A stretch of DNA of 64,000 nucleotides from Pseudofabraea citricarpa (Eukaryota > Ascomycota > Leotiomycetes > Helotiales > Dermateaceae), in contig JAPWGK010000022.1 of the NCBI GenBank assembly GCA_029641185.1, positions 124,001 to 188,000 of the forward strand, read 5' to 3'. Positions 11,743 to 25,165 of this stretch are shown piece after piece. Both the position numbers and the translations under genes were made by a program. Positions within the stretch are counted from its first letter, which is position 1, and each line of letters begins with the position of its first letter. Under the pieces are notes generated by a model that was given only the letters and a program-made list of their open reading frames with translations, had not been told where the DNA came from and made no database searches.

Positions 11743-12868
11743 ACCCTCAGAGACAACAGATAACACATCGAAAGACAAAACACTTGATCAATTTAATGAA
11801 GACCGATAATTTGTGAACAAAAATGATATGACATTGGTATATTGAAAGACATTGGGTGACTGAATTCAAAAAGACTGTGACTAAACTCGCTGGATGCTTT
11901 AAATCTGATGCACTTCGAAGATGCAACACACTACCAAACCAATGACTAATGTGTATATACTTTTCCCTCGTCAAGGGCTTACATATACGGCAAATTGATC
12001 TTAAGCTAACTGAAAATTCTATGAAAATATCTTTCAAGATAATGTACCAATATGTTTGGAATACTTTGAACCAAGGGTAAAAACCGTTTAAGTTAGGCGA
12101 AATATCAGATACAATATTAGCAAGGGTCATATTTATGAGAGATAGTTGAAATTGAGATACCTGAATATCAGTAAAGCCTTTAGCTATGAAAATCAAACTT
12201 ATGCGAAAAGGGAATCAAAAAGGTATCGATTGAGCAGTCCTCGCTACGAGTCAAAATGATATTTCTTATCGCTTACAGAAAACTTTAGTAAAGTGGGCGC
12301 AGATTATCTTTGATTGTCCCACTATTGTGATGGAATGTTGGGGCAGAGACTCAGAAGAGTGCCGCTCCAAGCTATCACCATTCGTTGGTCGCAATCTTTA
12401 CGAGTTTTGTGATAATGCAACTTTGCAACAGGGAAAACCAGGGCAAGAACGGGGATACAATTCAGGGTCCACTTTACTGCCAACCCTCGGGTGAAGAGCA
12501 ACAGTGGTGGAAGTGAGTGGGCAAGTGAACAGGGATACTGAATCAATAAAAACTACCATCCAAGGTGTATAAGAGAAATGCGACTTTTTTTATGTTTTAT
12601 GGTTTGTGAATTTTCATTATCTTCAGATAAGGTCAACTCCACCCAACTTGTGAAAGAGGATTGGCTTTTAGCGGGACTTGTAGATAGAAGATCCACATAA
12701 ATGGAGATACCATAGAGAGAGTCCTTGGAAAGAACATCCTTTACACATTTCAAGAAAATTACTAGTAAATGGAACATATAAGTGGTAAGCTGAGTCTGAA
12801 AAGATTTCACATTTGGCTCTATTATTATTCATTGAATCAAGTAAGCGAACGACGAAGAATTCTTCGCT
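11743..12868. promoter_or_regulatory. AT-rich upstream region of the beta-glucosidase
   Basis: About 1.1 kb without a supportable gene. A 149-codon minus-strand open frame here is AT-driven and featureless. The one notable element is a 15-mer at 12290-12304 (AAAGTGGGCGCAGAT) that recurs exactly at 17807-17821 upstream of TF1. Confidence 0.5.
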
Positions 12869-15366
12869 ATGCCGCCGATAAAGCTGTCGTTTATCTTGAT
12901 TTCAGGCGTTCTTTTATTCCAAAGTGGATTCTGTCAAGACCTCGTCCTTTCCGATAGTCACTTTTTTGGTGAAAGCGAGCCAGTATACCCCGCACCAAAT
13001 AGCTTAGGACTTGGGGACTGGGCCGAAGCATTCAGTAAAGCCCAATTGTTTGTTGCCCAACTGACTCTCGAAGAAAAGACGGATTTGACGGGCGGTCTCC
13101 GTAATCGATCAAATGGGTGTGGTGGTAATATTGCTGGTATTCCTCGCTTAAACTTCCCGGGCTTGTGTGCTCAGGATGCAGGAAATGGGGTGCGAGGAAC
13201 TGATTATGTGAACGGATACTCAAGCGGTATTCATGATGGTGCTTGGTAAGCAATAATCTGTCAAATCGTTGCTTTTTTATCTAATTTGATTTTAGTTGGA
13301 ACAAGAACCTAACTCATCAAAGAGCTTATCAATTGGGAGGCGAGTTCAGAAGAAAAGGTGTCAATATTGCTCTTGGACCGCCAATGATAGGCCCACTGGG
13401 GAAAATAGCCACCGGAGGACGTAATTGGGAAGGTTTTAGTAATGATCCATATCTTTCTGGATCTTTAGCAGCTCAGTCAGTCCAAGGACTTCAAAAGCAA
13501 GGAGTCATAGCAGTTGCCAAGCACTTTATCGGAAATGAGCAAGAACTTGCTCGGAATATGCAACCAAGCTCACTCGAGAGCTCTGAACTGGATGTCCTAT
13601 CAATTTCTTCAAATATCGACGACACAACTTTGCATGAACTCTACCTTTGGCCATTCTATGACGCCCTTCGAGCTGGAGCCGCTTCCACTATGTGTTCATA
13701 TCAAAGATTGAATAATAGCTACGCGTGCCAGAATAGCAAAGGGATCAATAGAATTTTAAAGACAGAACTGGGATTTCAAGGATTTGTCATCTCGGATTGG
13801 AACGCACAGCACTCTGGCGTGGCTTCGGCTTTAGCAGGGCTTGATATGGCAATGCCATTTGGAACTACATATTGGGGAGCGAACTTGACTGAAGCTGTCA
13901 AGAATGGATCAGTTCCAGAAAGCCGTCTTGATGATATGGCGACTAGAATTATGGCTTCGTGGTATTACCTTGGGCAAGACTCACCTAATTATCCACCTAT
14001 TGGAATCGCTCCCAGTCTTATCCTGCCACACGCTGTCATAGAGGCACGTGTTCCTGAAGCTCGTCCTGTTATTCTACAGTCGGCAATAGAAGGTCATGTG
14101 TTGGTCAAGAATACTAATAAGACACTCCCATTGCGAGCCCCAAAAGTTCTTTCGCTCTTTGGTTACGACGCTGTTGCACAACTTCACAATGCCCCGAATG
14201 TTAGCAATTGGATCAACGGATACGAAACCAGTGATCAAGCATTTTGGATATGTGGCTGGGCAAGTAGCGGTCTTCACGGCTGTCCGAAACCTGGTCCCAT
14301 TGCCCCAAACGGCACTTTGATTACTGGTGGAGGTAGCGGTTCAACAACCTCATCATATATTTCCGCTCCATTTAATGCCATACAGAATCAGGCAATTGAG
14401 GATGGAACGCAGTTGTACTGGGACTTTCGAAACCTTAATGCTACAGGCAATGTACACGCTCATAGTGATGCTGCTCTAGTGTTTATTAATGCTATGGCAG
14501 GCGAAGGAGAAGATCGTCCTAGCTTACGCGACGATTTCTCTGATGCTCTTGTTCGAAATATTGCTGCACAAAGTAATAATACCATTGTCGTCATACATAA
14601 TGCGGGTATTCGCCTAGTAGATCAATGGATCGATAATCCGAATGTCACTGCAGTGATATATGGACACCTGCCAGGGCAAGACTCAGGCAGAGCTCTTGTC
14701 GAGCTTCTATATGGCCGAACTTCATTTTCTGGTAAACTTCCATACACTGTTGCCAGGAACGAGTCGGATTATGGTACTTTACTGAACCCAGCTTATGATA
14801 TTGGTCTGAATGACTCCCTCGCACGATATCCACAAGCCGACTTCACCGAAGGCGTTTTCATCGATTATCGTGCTTTTGATTTTAAAAATATAACCCCTTG
14901 TTTTGAGTTCGGGTTCGGACTCACTTATACAACTTTCTCGTTCTCGGATCTTGTCATTGAGAATATCTATACTTCAAATTTTACGATATCAGCTTATCCC
15001 ACAGCACCTATTCTACAAGGTGGGCGTGCTGATCTTTGGGATATTCTTGCAGTCATCACTGTATCGATTACGAATACCGGGACTGTAGCAGCTAAGGAAG
15101 TCGCCCAGCTTTATGTTGGTATACCTGTTTCTAGGCAGCCAATCCGCCAACTGCGTGGGTTTGAAAAGGTCTTAATTCAGCCAGCCGAGACGACCATGGT
15201 AAAATTCGAGTTGAGAAGGCGCGATCTAAGTGTTTGGGATGTCGTAGCACAGGAGTGGAAGCTGACTTTAGGTGAACGTTACAATATCTTTGTGGGAAGT
15301 TCGTCCAGAGATTTGCCACTGGCTGGATCTTTGATTCTTTCAGCGACGGAAATCACATCAGCGTGA
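12869..15366 (+). CDS. secreted GH3 beta-glucosidase
   Basis: 815-aa glycoside hydrolase family 3 enzyme that removes terminal beta-glucosyl groups, expected extracellular. Exons 12869-13245 and 13296-15366 (50-nt intron). A hydrophobic signal peptide ([17 protein letters not shown]) leads the protein. Domains in order: (alpha/beta)8 barrel with [13 protein letters not shown] and [18 protein letters not shown]; the nucleophile motif GFVISDW with Asp at residue 293; an alpha/beta sandwich with [10 protein letters not shown], where the acid/base Glu should lie; and a C-terminal fibronectin-III-like domain (VTNTG-type [26 protein letters not shown]). Length is typical. It opens the metabolic cluster and could free an aglycone from a plant glucoside; that role is inferred from position. 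Confidence 0.95.
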
Positions 15367-16108
15367 TTAGCTGATTTTGATAATATTTAGAACGGAGACA
15401 GGAGGGGATAAAGTTATGGTACCTTAATTTATCTGGCTTCCTCACTGAGTTCTAACTTACCATTTAATACACGATGCACCTTCGTTCGCTTACGCGTTTG
15501 AGTCTCCTGTATGACGAAACTTGTAACTCATTTCTCTCTGCATAAAATTCAGAAAAGTTAAGCACGTGAGTTATATTGATATTATTCATACTTCTCTCGC
15601 CATGCACGAACTCCTTTTGATGTTCTTTTGAGATATAACTATTCTACTATGTCAAGGGTACATTAAGTGTCATCTATTAAGCGAGCTGTGTTTCAACTCA
15701 CGCTCAAAGATAGCGCGCTGGATATTGTTACACCATAACCCTTTGTCATACTGATAAGCACATGCCTATTATCTATGGCTTTAAGAATGACTGTTGTGAC
15801 AAGCACTGGGCTCTTATTATCTTGCGCATATGTTCCACTTACTGTGCCCCACGTAGAATTAGCGATGTTGGAAGTAGTAGCTAGAACGCTAGGCGCAGTG
15901 CTCAGATTCATGAGCGTCGATGGGGAGGCAATAAGAGTTCTTTGATATTGTAAAGAGATTTTCGAAAAGCCCACAAATGAGAGTGGTTCGCGCCTTATGG
16001 TTTGGGCGGCAAAGTCAACCCATTTTCATGTGGTATGATCAATCCCATTTTAGCCATTTAATAATAGATGGAGAGTATAAAATATACTAATGAACTCCAT
16101 GAGAAAAA
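15367..16108. promoter_or_regulatory. intergenic upstream of the DLH/SnoaL gene
   Basis: About 740 bases. A TTCCACTTACTGTGCCCCAC segment near 15832-15851 carries an imperfect copy of the CCCACTTA motif next to a CCCCAC core. A 93-codon minus frame here has no signature. No gene called. Confidence 0.4.
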
Positions 16109-17568
16109 ATGAACAGTCCGAAGTTATCACTGCGAAACTCAAACATGGGGAGCATCGTCGAAGAATCACCTGTTATTCTGCCATCCGCAGAGCTGAAGGA
16201 ATTAGCACAGGGTATTTCATTGCTACCACCTCTGACACGAAGAGGATACGGTCCAGGATTAATAATCATTCTCCCTCAAGGAACACCTGATTTTCTGCAA
16301 GGAGGTACAGTTTGCAGTAATGGGATCCCTCCACCAATTTTGAAATGGTCAGAGGAGGGTTTCGCAGTTGTCCAAATACTGGAGTGCGCTTTTGAGAGGG
16401 TTTCAGGTGCAATCGAGGTGCTTGATTTGGCTGTTTCCGAGTTGAGGCAGTGTAATCAATGCCACGAAAAAGATGGAATTGGACTTATAGGTCAGTCAAT
16501 GAATGTCATACTATTTTGTTTAGGAATTAAACTCACGCATTATAGTATACAGCGCTGCCTTATGGAACAAAATTTCATCTGAAGTTAACTTACCTCCAGA
16601 GTTGCTTGCCGCGTCATTCTACGGACAAGTTAATGAACCTCTCACAAGTCTACCTTTTATCCCGTGTTTACAACATGTGGCTGGCTCAAAAGATACATTG
16701 ACTACTACAAACAAGAATTTAAAGTGTTATCATTACCCAGCAGTGAAAACATCTAGATTTGCCATTCCAGGAGATACTGAGTTCGAGGAGACGATAGAAG
16801 CAATAGCACACTCTCGCAATCTGACCTTTCTGAAACGACATATTCGTGGAGCTGATTTTGATCTGGAGGCAATATGGGAGGAGCACTGCTACTTTGAGTT
16901 TGATGATCGCTCGGTGCCAAAGACAATGGGGACTATGGTACAAGAACCATACGTCAATCATATTCCAACTGTATGTGAAGTATTCTTGCTCTTCCCTCGA
17001 CGCGGATGCAAGCTTGTCTCATACTGATTATTTCCAGCTCACTGGCGGAATCGGGCGAAAACTATTGACAAGCTTTTACCGAGACCATTTTATTTTTAGC
17101 AACCCAAGGGATACCCACACAGAACTCATCAGTCGTACCGTCGGAATCGATCGGATCTGTGATGAATTTGTATACAAATGTACACACGATTGTGAAATTG
17201 ACTGGTTGTAAGTACGTCTGATAAACATAGGTGTATTGGCTGACTTCTACGGAAGAATACCGGGTATACCACCAACCGGCCGGAAGCTGCAAATTGCTTT
17301 TACTGCAGTTGTGAATATTCGAGGCGATCGGCTCTATCATGAACACATTGCTTGGGATCAAGCTTCAGTATTGATGCAGCTTGGTTTGATGCCCACTTAT
17401 CTGCCATATCCATACACTTTACCCGGTGGCCGAGAGCCAGGCCCAGGCATGCGTTTTGAGTACAGAATCCCCGCAACTGGTGTCGATACTGTTCTCAAGA
17501 TGTTAGATAAGAATGGTGTGGCTTCCAATCAGATGTTGGAGTATAAAATCCGCGAAGTTGCTGAATAG
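16109..17568 (+). CDS. dienelactone-hydrolase-like / SnoaL-like fusion protein
   Basis: 429 aa from exons 16109-16490, 16546-16970, 17038-17207 and 17256-17568. The N-terminal half resembles the fungal carboxymethylenebutenolidase-annotated family (LTRRGYGPGLIIILP; GLIVYSAALW after splicing). The C-terminal half, from about residue 280, is an NTF2/SnoaL-like fold: FYRDHFIFSNP, EIDWLIPGIPPTGRK, FTAVVNIRGDRLYHEHI, LPYPYTLPGG. The usual Gly-x-Cys-x-Gly elbow of dienelactone hydrolase is not visible, so hydrolase activity is doubtful; the SnoaL half could bind or isomerise a ring compound. ATG at 16145 (MGSIVEESP) is an equally good start. It sits between the beta-glucosidase and TF1. Confidence 0.8.
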
Positions 17569-17983
17569 ATTAAATTTCGTACAAAGTAGCTACCTAGTCC
17601 TTCTTTCGTAGGTAACTTGGGTATATTTTCTATCGTTCATATCCTCGCAATTCTACGTCCACTTGACTTTATCCAGACGAAGAATTCAAGCTGCCAATAA
17701 AAGGTTTGTAAATGTTCAACTTGACAAGTACAAATTCAGGCTCAAATGATCCCACTTATGGTATCAATGAACCACTTACGTGGGTCTGTTCATAACTCAA
17801 CTTGGAAAAGTGGGCGCAGATCCACGGTTCAGCGATTAAGCGGTACTTGTTGGAATGGTTGAAAGTATAGAATAATGATTACAATTAGACCACCCACCCA
17901 CGTAAAGAATTGTTGTGCAAGATTTGAATTGAAATTTTAAGCTAATCTGATTCCCACTGAGAAAGTGAATAGAGTCAGGCCAG
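17569..17983. promoter_or_regulatory. TF1 promoter with CCCACTTA/AAGTGGG motifs
   Basis: About 415 bases holding CCCACTTA at 17751-17758, CCACTTA at 17772-17778 and AAAGTGGGCGCAGAT at 17807-17821, the last identical to a 15-mer upstream of the beta-glucosidase. CCACCCACCCACG lies near 17889. This is the densest set of the left-block motif and would suit autoregulation of TF1. Confidence 0.55.
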
Positions 17984-20958
17984 ATGAAGAGACACTCTTG
18001 TACAATATCCGGTTGTGGGAAAGCTTTCTCACGTCCATCCCATCTGCAACGTCATGCATTGAACCATTCGAACACAGAGTGGGTTTGCGAAAGATGTAGC
18101 GCTTGTTTTAAACGGCCAGATTTACTAGGTGGGTAACCAAAGATGACCTGAAATAATCACGTTAGATCTGTTGATATTGTGACTTGAGCTAACTCGAGTT
18201 GAATAAAGCACGCCACAAAGGTCGTCATGCCACCAGAGATAGGAGTGCTGGTAGAATTGGACTTGGTGTTCTTGAAACAAAGAGTAAACACTTTAAGTCT
18301 CGCGCCATTCCTCATACTATATCTTCCGCACAACAACAATCACCATCTGAACCACAGCCCACACTCTCGCCATCACAAAGCAGACAATCGTCCCCCGATA
18401 GATCATCTGAAGTTGACTTGGCTCAAGAACAAAGAAATGACACCCAATCACATCATGGAATATCTGGCCAGGCAAACAGAGGTTGGAATACGAGCATCGA
18501 GTTGCAGCTTCCCAATCTCACCGGAAGTTACCTCAATGGGCAGCAACCATTTCCTGGAACTGTACCATCGCCCGCTATGTGTAATCCTTTCAATAATTCT
18601 CCCGAGACTTACGAAATTGGAGACATGTATCATGATTTGACATTCGACTTGGTGCATTTTAGAGTTACAGGTTTCACGCCGGAACTGATGGATGTGGATA
18701 CTTCAGCTGTTCAAAGTCAAACCCAGCATGCAGCTGAAATTGAAAACAGTGATGGGGTTACTTTGCCTCTTTTTTCGCAGTCCCAGGATGCGGCGAATTT
18801 ACTAAATGGACAAACAATGGAACTCGAACATTCAACTGAAGTTGATCAGTTAGAAGGCCAATTGGAGAGAGTATCAGAACTTTCAACTGCTAAAGTGGCT
18901 GATACCGCATTTATAAGACCTGCAGTTCAATTTCAAAACAGAGGCGTACCTATCGATAATAGCAGTTCATCAATATCGGGGTTGTCGGAAGTTCGTGAGA
19001 ATACGAATAGGCAGAGTCAAGCAGAACAAACGACTGTCGACACACACAGAGTCAGTGGTACCGTCTACCAAAAAACTCAACCGATGTGCCTTACGATTGA
19101 GAAACGGGAGGAACTTCTTGATTTCATTGCAGAAATAAGACCCGTTGAACCGACTGGTGCACTAATTGATGGAGAATACCCAGGGCTCTCTCTCAAGAGC
19201 ATGCAAACATACATTGACTTGTTCTTAGAATACTTCAATGCTTCTTATGAGCTTTTGCACGTTGCGACACTGGAGATCGAGTCTTCTGACCCAATCTTTT
19301 TACTGTCTTTGATTATACAGGGAGCAACTTATAAAGACAAGGATGCGCATCAGCTCTCCGTTTGTCTGTATGATGCTCTTATTCCTTACATATTTAGTGG
19401 ACTATCCAGCAGCCCTGTGCGTGATTTACCAACACTACAAGCCTTTTTGGTATTGGAATGCTATGGTATGTACAGAGCAGGGCCCTACCAACGAGAAAAC
19501 GCAATATTTATTCATGGCCTTCTATTGAGTGTAAGACCCATATCCCGATATGTAGATGAATGCCGTAACTCATAAGACGCAGTCAATCAGGAGGATTTCC
19601 AGATATCATGTAAGAGCACGCATAACTCTCCCGGATCGACTGAGCCACAAAGAGCGAGATTGGATGGAATTTGCTTATGCAGAGCAATATAAAAGGTAGT
19701 GTACCTACCACAATTCTTAACCACTATCTGATAATTATAGATTGATTCTGTACTTCTTTATATGGGATACTCAGAATGCGACTTGCTACTCCTTCATGCC
19801 AAATATGTCGATACAATCCTTGCACATCTGCTTGCCTTGCTCGAGGAAGATCTGGCAAGCAAGAAATGATAGTGAATGGAAAGATTTGTTGACAGAGCAC
19901 GATGAAATATTAACTCTTACTGTTGTCAAAAAATTCGTGAATGTTGATCATGAGATGCTTTCGAAACCTTACGATAGCTTCACTTTCATTCTCGCATTGC
20001 ATGGGCTAATGTCCATGTGTAACGACATGCTACATTTTGACAATCGATCTATCCACCTAGGCGACCCTGGAAAGGATGACATTACTTGGTCTCCTTGGCG
20101 ACAACAAATGGCCACTTCCTTGGAGTCATGGAAGGCAAAGTTTGATGCTTTCGCTATGGAGGAGATTTGGAAGATGCAGAGTGAGCCTCTCCATTGCAAA
20201 TTCCAGAGAGACAGCATGGCACTTTTTGCTCTTTATCACATTGCCCACATTGTAATCAACTGTGAAATCCGACATCTCCAGACTGCCGCGGGCGCCAAAG
20301 CAATATTTGGACATATTGTCACTCCTAGCGACTACGAAGAGAGTTGTAAGTGGGTTAAGCAGTGGGTGAAGAACTCGCCTCGCTCGGCTGGACGGGCAGC
20401 TTGGCAGTAGGTTAAGCACTCCAGTGTGAAGTTCCTTTAAGCAGGATGTTTCATGAGAGATCAAATTATGTGCGACGTGAAGTGTCTTTACACTTGCTAC
20501 GTTATTGCTTAATTTGTCTCTTGACTTTCTAGAACCTGTAATACTAACATAATATTTTGATTTATAGTGCAGCACAAATGTTCCGGGAAGGTATGCTAAA
20601 TCTCAAGAATTGGGAAGTTCACGGGGTTTTTCATTATCCCTGGTGTCTTTACATCGGAACTTTGGTCTGTTGGGCATTCCATCACTTTGGTGCAGAGGCT
20701 TCCGCTATACCGCCATTTTGTAACCATTTAGGGCATGATAAAGTAGAAGAATTACGGCTTCATTCAAGGCACAACATGAACCATCTAGTGGCTACTATGG
20801 CATCTGTCACACCTTCGAGTATGCATCGGAGTATGGGAAAGTGCTGCACTCATGGTCTTACAATTGAGATGGCAAAATACCTGCGTGGTGTGAGATGGAC
20901 AGCTGCTTATGAGGCTATGAAGATACTAGAAGAATTGTCAGAAATACCACTACAATGA
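17984..20958 (+). CDS. TF1: two C2H2 fingers plus fungal_trans domain regulator
   Basis: 880-aa nuclear regulator from exons 17984-18128, 18209-19530, 19577-19695, 19741-20406 and 20568-20958, all frames closing. Finger 1: Cys6, Cys11, His24, His28. Finger 2 is rebuilt only by splicing across an 80-nt intron: Cys35, Cys38, His51, His55. A long Ser/Gln-rich acidic linker follows, then the fungal-specific transcription factor domain from about residue 300 (YIDLFLEYFNASYELLHV; ISRYHVRARITLPDRLSHKERDWMEFA; FFIWDTQNA). Same layout as TF2 at 53.7 kb. It probably controls the left block, whose promoters share CCCACTTA. Confidence 0.9.
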
Positions 20959-21514
20959 TGGAAGATCAGTCTGTCACACAACAACTATTGTTTCAACAAG
21001 TCTTATACTTCACTAGACATCAACACAGTTAGGTATATGATTATGTAAAGAACGAAAACTGTATTTCGCCCTCTTGAACCACTTAGTTTATTTGCCGTTT
21101 TCTTCTTTCTATTTTATTAATAGTGTACGAAAAAACTCTAACCTGTAATGTGAGAATCAAAGATAAATTAAAAGGAAGAAATTTGAAGGATATGTCTAGA
21201 ATAGATGCTGTAAGGAGCACATGAAAGAAACATACTGCGATTTGACCGAGGACCAGATAACCCTCGATACCACAGCGTTGTAGCTTCTCTCCACTTTCGC
21301 TTCACCGGATTTTAGACCTTGGCTCGGCACTCTTACTCCCACCTTCGACTTATCTCGCAAGTGGGACCCTGCCAGTTCTTTGGTACGATACAGCGACCAC
21401 CAATTAATCATCATAAATGACTCTATATAGATAAATATTAACGCTGTTAGGATATATCATTGACCATTTTACCCCCTTTGCCTTTAACTTTTACTTACTG
21501 CAACATCTCAAGTC
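20959..21514. promoter_or_regulatory. intergenic upstream of the permease
   Basis: About 555 bases between TF1 and the permease. CAAGTGGGA at 21358-21366, some 150 bases before the permease ATG, matches the left-block motif. The rest is AT-rich 3' UTR and leader. Confidence 0.5.
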
Positions 21515-23431
21515 ATGTCCAAGATTGAAAAAGCAGATACCGCTGGGCCCGATATAGAGACTGTAAGCAAAATCACATCTTAACGTCTTGGTTATACATC
21601 TAAACAGTTTTCATAGGGTGAAGTAATCAGAGTCACCAGAGTAGATAAGATTGACCTAGAAGCTGCTCGCAAAGACAAAGCTCTCGATTTGCTTGCAACC
21701 CATCATGTTGCATTCGATCCCGATTCGCCAGAAGCTAAGCGAGTCTTGCGCAAAATTGACATTCGTATCATGCCTATGGTCTTCTTTGCCTATGTACTTA
21801 TGTTGATGGTTAGTAGCTACGACTTAAAGCTATTGATATTGGTTTAACTGTAAAACTATAGGACAAAAATAGTCTTTCGTTTGCGGGAATTATGGGCATT
21901 AAGCAGGCAACGCACCTTACTGGAAGCGAGTTTTCCTGGCTTGGTTCAATTGTTTAGTTCGTCTATCTTAATAACGTATTTCAAGTAATGCTAATCTTTA
22001 CCAAGCTTCGGATACCTTTTTGGTGAGATTCCTTGCACTTTCCTGATGCAAAGAATCCCTCTGGCAACCTATTTTTCGATCATGTGCATGATTTGGGGAG
22101 TCATTGTTACTATGCATGCGGTGTGCCACGACTTTGCAAGTCTAGCTGCTGTTAGATTCCTTCTAGGAGCAATCGAGGTATGCACTGCGCCTGTCGTGAT
22201 CCAGATCCTGGGTGCTTGGTATAACAAAACCGAACAAGTCTCTCGCGTCGCTATCTGGTACACAAGCTCCGGAGCCGCCAACGTTTTCGGGGGCTTCTTT
22301 GCGTGGTGTATTTACCAAGCTGGTGATTTTAGATGGCAGGGGCTTTTTGTATTTTATGGAGCACTTACTTTCTTAGTTGGTGTTATTCTATTCTTCACGC
22401 TTGCGGCATCACCAACCGATGCAAGGTGGCTGAGCGAAGAGGAAAAGGCCATTGCACTTGAAAGAGTCCGAAGCAACAAAACTGGCACAGAGATCTGGCG
22501 ATTCAACTGGTCTCAACTTAAGGAAGCTTTTCTTGATATACGCTTTTATCTCATTTTTCTCTTGTTGGTATCCACCGGATTGCCGAATGGAGGCATCACA
22601 GTTTTTGGTAGATTCAACGATCTACGATACATTTGGATATGTGCTGAGATGATTTAGGACCATCAATCATATCTGCATTTGGTTTCAATACTGAGCAGTC
22701 TACGTTGCTTAACATGGGGCCAGGTGCAGGCGCCGTGGTCGGTACTGGTATTGCTGTGGCCGTGGCAAAATACACCAACAGAACCATTGCAGGAATTTAT
22801 ATACTTATACTTTCATGCGTGGGAACTATTATGATGCTTACGATTCCGGAGCAGAACCATGGTGCTCGATATTGCGGATATGTCTTAACCATGCAATGTA
22901 AGTTACCCATATATTTCAAAAAGAGCATCACCTAAAATTAGTAGTTCCGATTTGCGTTCTATTCGTTATTACATTCATGACTGCTGGTGTCAGTGGCTCT
23001 ACTAAGAAGCTTGCTTTTGGTGCATCATACCAGATTGGGTATACAGTAGGCAATATCATTGGTCCTCAGACGTACAGAGCCAAAGACGCACCTAATTACT
23101 ATGTGAGTCTAACGATATATTATATTTGGCATGCCAAGAACTTCAAGTGAACTAACATATCTATAGACAGCAAAATATACAATGCTTTCTTTCTTGCTTT
23201 TTACAATAATAATGTTGGGCTCTATTGGTCTTATCCACAAGTACTGGAATACGAAGAGAGATAAACAAGATTCTCTTGATCTACAAAGTCAGTTTGGTGT
23301 CTTGCAGTTTCAAATTAATTAAATGCTAATAAATTCTTCTTCCAGATGGAATAATACACGAAAGAGTTGAGAATGAAGAATTCGCGGATTTGACAGATTT
23401 CCAAATCAGATCTTTCAGGTATCCAATATAA
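21515..23431 (+). CDS. MFS anion:cation symporter, Dal5/TNA1 type
   Basis: 513-aa plasma-membrane permease of the allantoate/nicotinate family, which imports organic anions. Eight exons: 21515-21562, 21617-21808, 21862-21956, 22006-22607, 22658-22897, 22945-23102, 23167-23287, 23346-23431. An in-frame TAG after SWLGSIV is removed by a 49-nt intron with a GTTCGT donor, restoring SIVYFGYLFGEIP. Family marks: MPMVFFAYVLMLMDKNSLSFA, a conserved RFLLGAIEVCTAPV, WYTSSGAANVFGG and FNTEQSTLLNM. The cytosolic tails are short. Position suggests uptake of a carboxylate substrate; that is inference. Confidence 0.9.
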
Positions 23432-23780
23432 GAGGCTGGGACTTTGATGCAGATTACAGATTGCAGATTCGAGAGTGGGAATGTTCATTATTGATGATTG
23501 ATATAAATATCTACCACAGCAAAGCATATTTAGGGCATTTTCGCCAGTCATCCTTATTCTGAACTTCTTTAAACTAGCCGTAGAGAAATTCAAACTTCGT
23601 TGCAAATTTGATTGATCTGAGTTATTCTCGAGTATAAAAACCGAAAAGACCAGTGCATACGGCACTTGATTCAACTGGGTCCATGCAATAAAATTATCAG
23701 ACCGAAGATTCAGTTACTTAATAATCAGAACAATGCCAGAATTATAGAACTCAAACAAGCACTATGCCTACTAATCATAG
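23432..23780. other. short convergent spacer
   Basis: About 350 AT-rich bases between the 3' ends of the permease and the esterase. No gene seen. Confidence 0.6.
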
Positions 23781-25165
23781 CTAAAGCTTGCAACCAGGAG
23801 TATCTTCTGGCTTCATCTGAGCATCAACTTTTTCTACACAAGTAAGAATAAAATCTAATATAAGGCTGCTTTGGGAGGTATCCATTGTCCCAATAGAAAG
23901 AATATTGCTATGGGAAAAGGCTGCGTTAGAAATTTCAATATAAATTGCAGATTCGTTCTTACCTTAGGTGATTATGTTTATCAAGTACATGAAATAACGG
24001 CAATGTGCCAGCTGGCGTACTTCGAGCTCGGTAGGCATTGAAGAAGGCAATGGCTGCATCAGCAGCTTCCTTACTGCAAAGGGCGGGTTTAGCCGAGGGC
24101 ATGTCAAAACAAGCTTGGTGCACTCACACTTCCCATTTGACTGTGCCAATGTAAACGGGAATTTTATCAGAGTTACTAGTGACCAACGGATTAGCTCTTA
24201 GCTTTTTTTCAAGTATTTTCTCCATCAACAACTTACAGCAATGGTGAATCTTCGGGAACCTGCTGGAAAAGTCCAAGTGGAGACCGTGGCTGCATAAAAG
24301 ATTTAAAGTCTGTTGAAACAACGGGAATTAACAACTCACACCCCAAACACTTTCAGCATCTGAACCAAAATATTGCTTCAAGGTTCTTTGACGGATGGGT
24401 CTAGACCTATCAAACCAGAAAGGCGTGCTAAAATACATGACACCAGCGACAGGTGGAAATATGGCTCCTTTTGGCGGTCTTATTGAATTTTCTACAATAT
24501 TTAATTAGCTACAACTTAATATACTATTCAGATATATCTGATTCTCTTACCAGACCCATAAAGATTTGAAGCTATATGAGCTCCCCCAGAAGAATGTCCA
24601 AACAACACGACTTTATCAACAGACCCTTTACCGTATTTTGCCAGTGAGATATTATTGAATATCCATTCACGAGCAAGCTGTATATCATTTGCACCCCCAG
24701 GATACTGTACGTGTGGGACTAGCTGGTGATTTGCTACTATCACAACAACGCCATGACGAGCGAAGAAGTTTCCAATGTTCGCCCAGCACTAAAAAGTCAT
24801 ACGGTCAATCTACTAATTTGACAAATTCCTTGAACAATAGATACCTTGTCGCTCCATCCTTTATCCCCGGAAAAGAATCCACCACCATGAATGTAAAGTA
24901 GAACTGGTCTGTCAAAATGGTCGTCTAGAGGAAAAAATATGTCCAAACGATTCCTCTCTGCAGGTCCGTATTTTTCATCTCTGATGATACCGACATTGAG
25001 TGAAGGTTCTTCATAAAAAGGTTCGTACAGCTTACGCCAATTCTAGAAATTTGGATGGATAATCAGTTTACGGAGAGAAAATATGTATTTCATTAAACTT
25101 ACCTCTTCGTCTCCAAGATTGAAGCTAACTGTATTTTCTGCGATCTTTCTAAAGACTTGATCCAT
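23781..25165 (-). CDS. alpha/beta-hydrolase esterase
   Basis: 329-aa probable carboxylesterase of the HGGG (hormone-sensitive-lipase/BD-FAE) type. Eight minus-strand exons: 25103-25165, 24845-25042, 24551-24788, 24340-24491, 24237-24289, 24128-24175, 23963-24073, 23781-23907. Oxyanion-hole motif LLYIHGGGFFSGD in exon 2; nucleophile elbow GHSSGGAH in exon 3; the catalytic His is probably in DKHNHLRSN at the exon 7/8 join. IPVYIGTVKWE is typical of the family. No signal peptide, so likely intracellular. It starts divergently from the 2OG oxygenase gene across a 585-base shared promoter. Confidence 0.88.

Noticed and set aside
11747..12196. 149-codon minus-strand frame
   Set aside because: AT-rich, hydrophobic by composition only, no start context or motif.
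21951..21956. In-frame TAG suggesting a broken permease
   Set aside because: A 49-nt intron (GTTCGT donor, AAG acceptor, TGCTAAT branch) removes it and restores a conserved permease segment.
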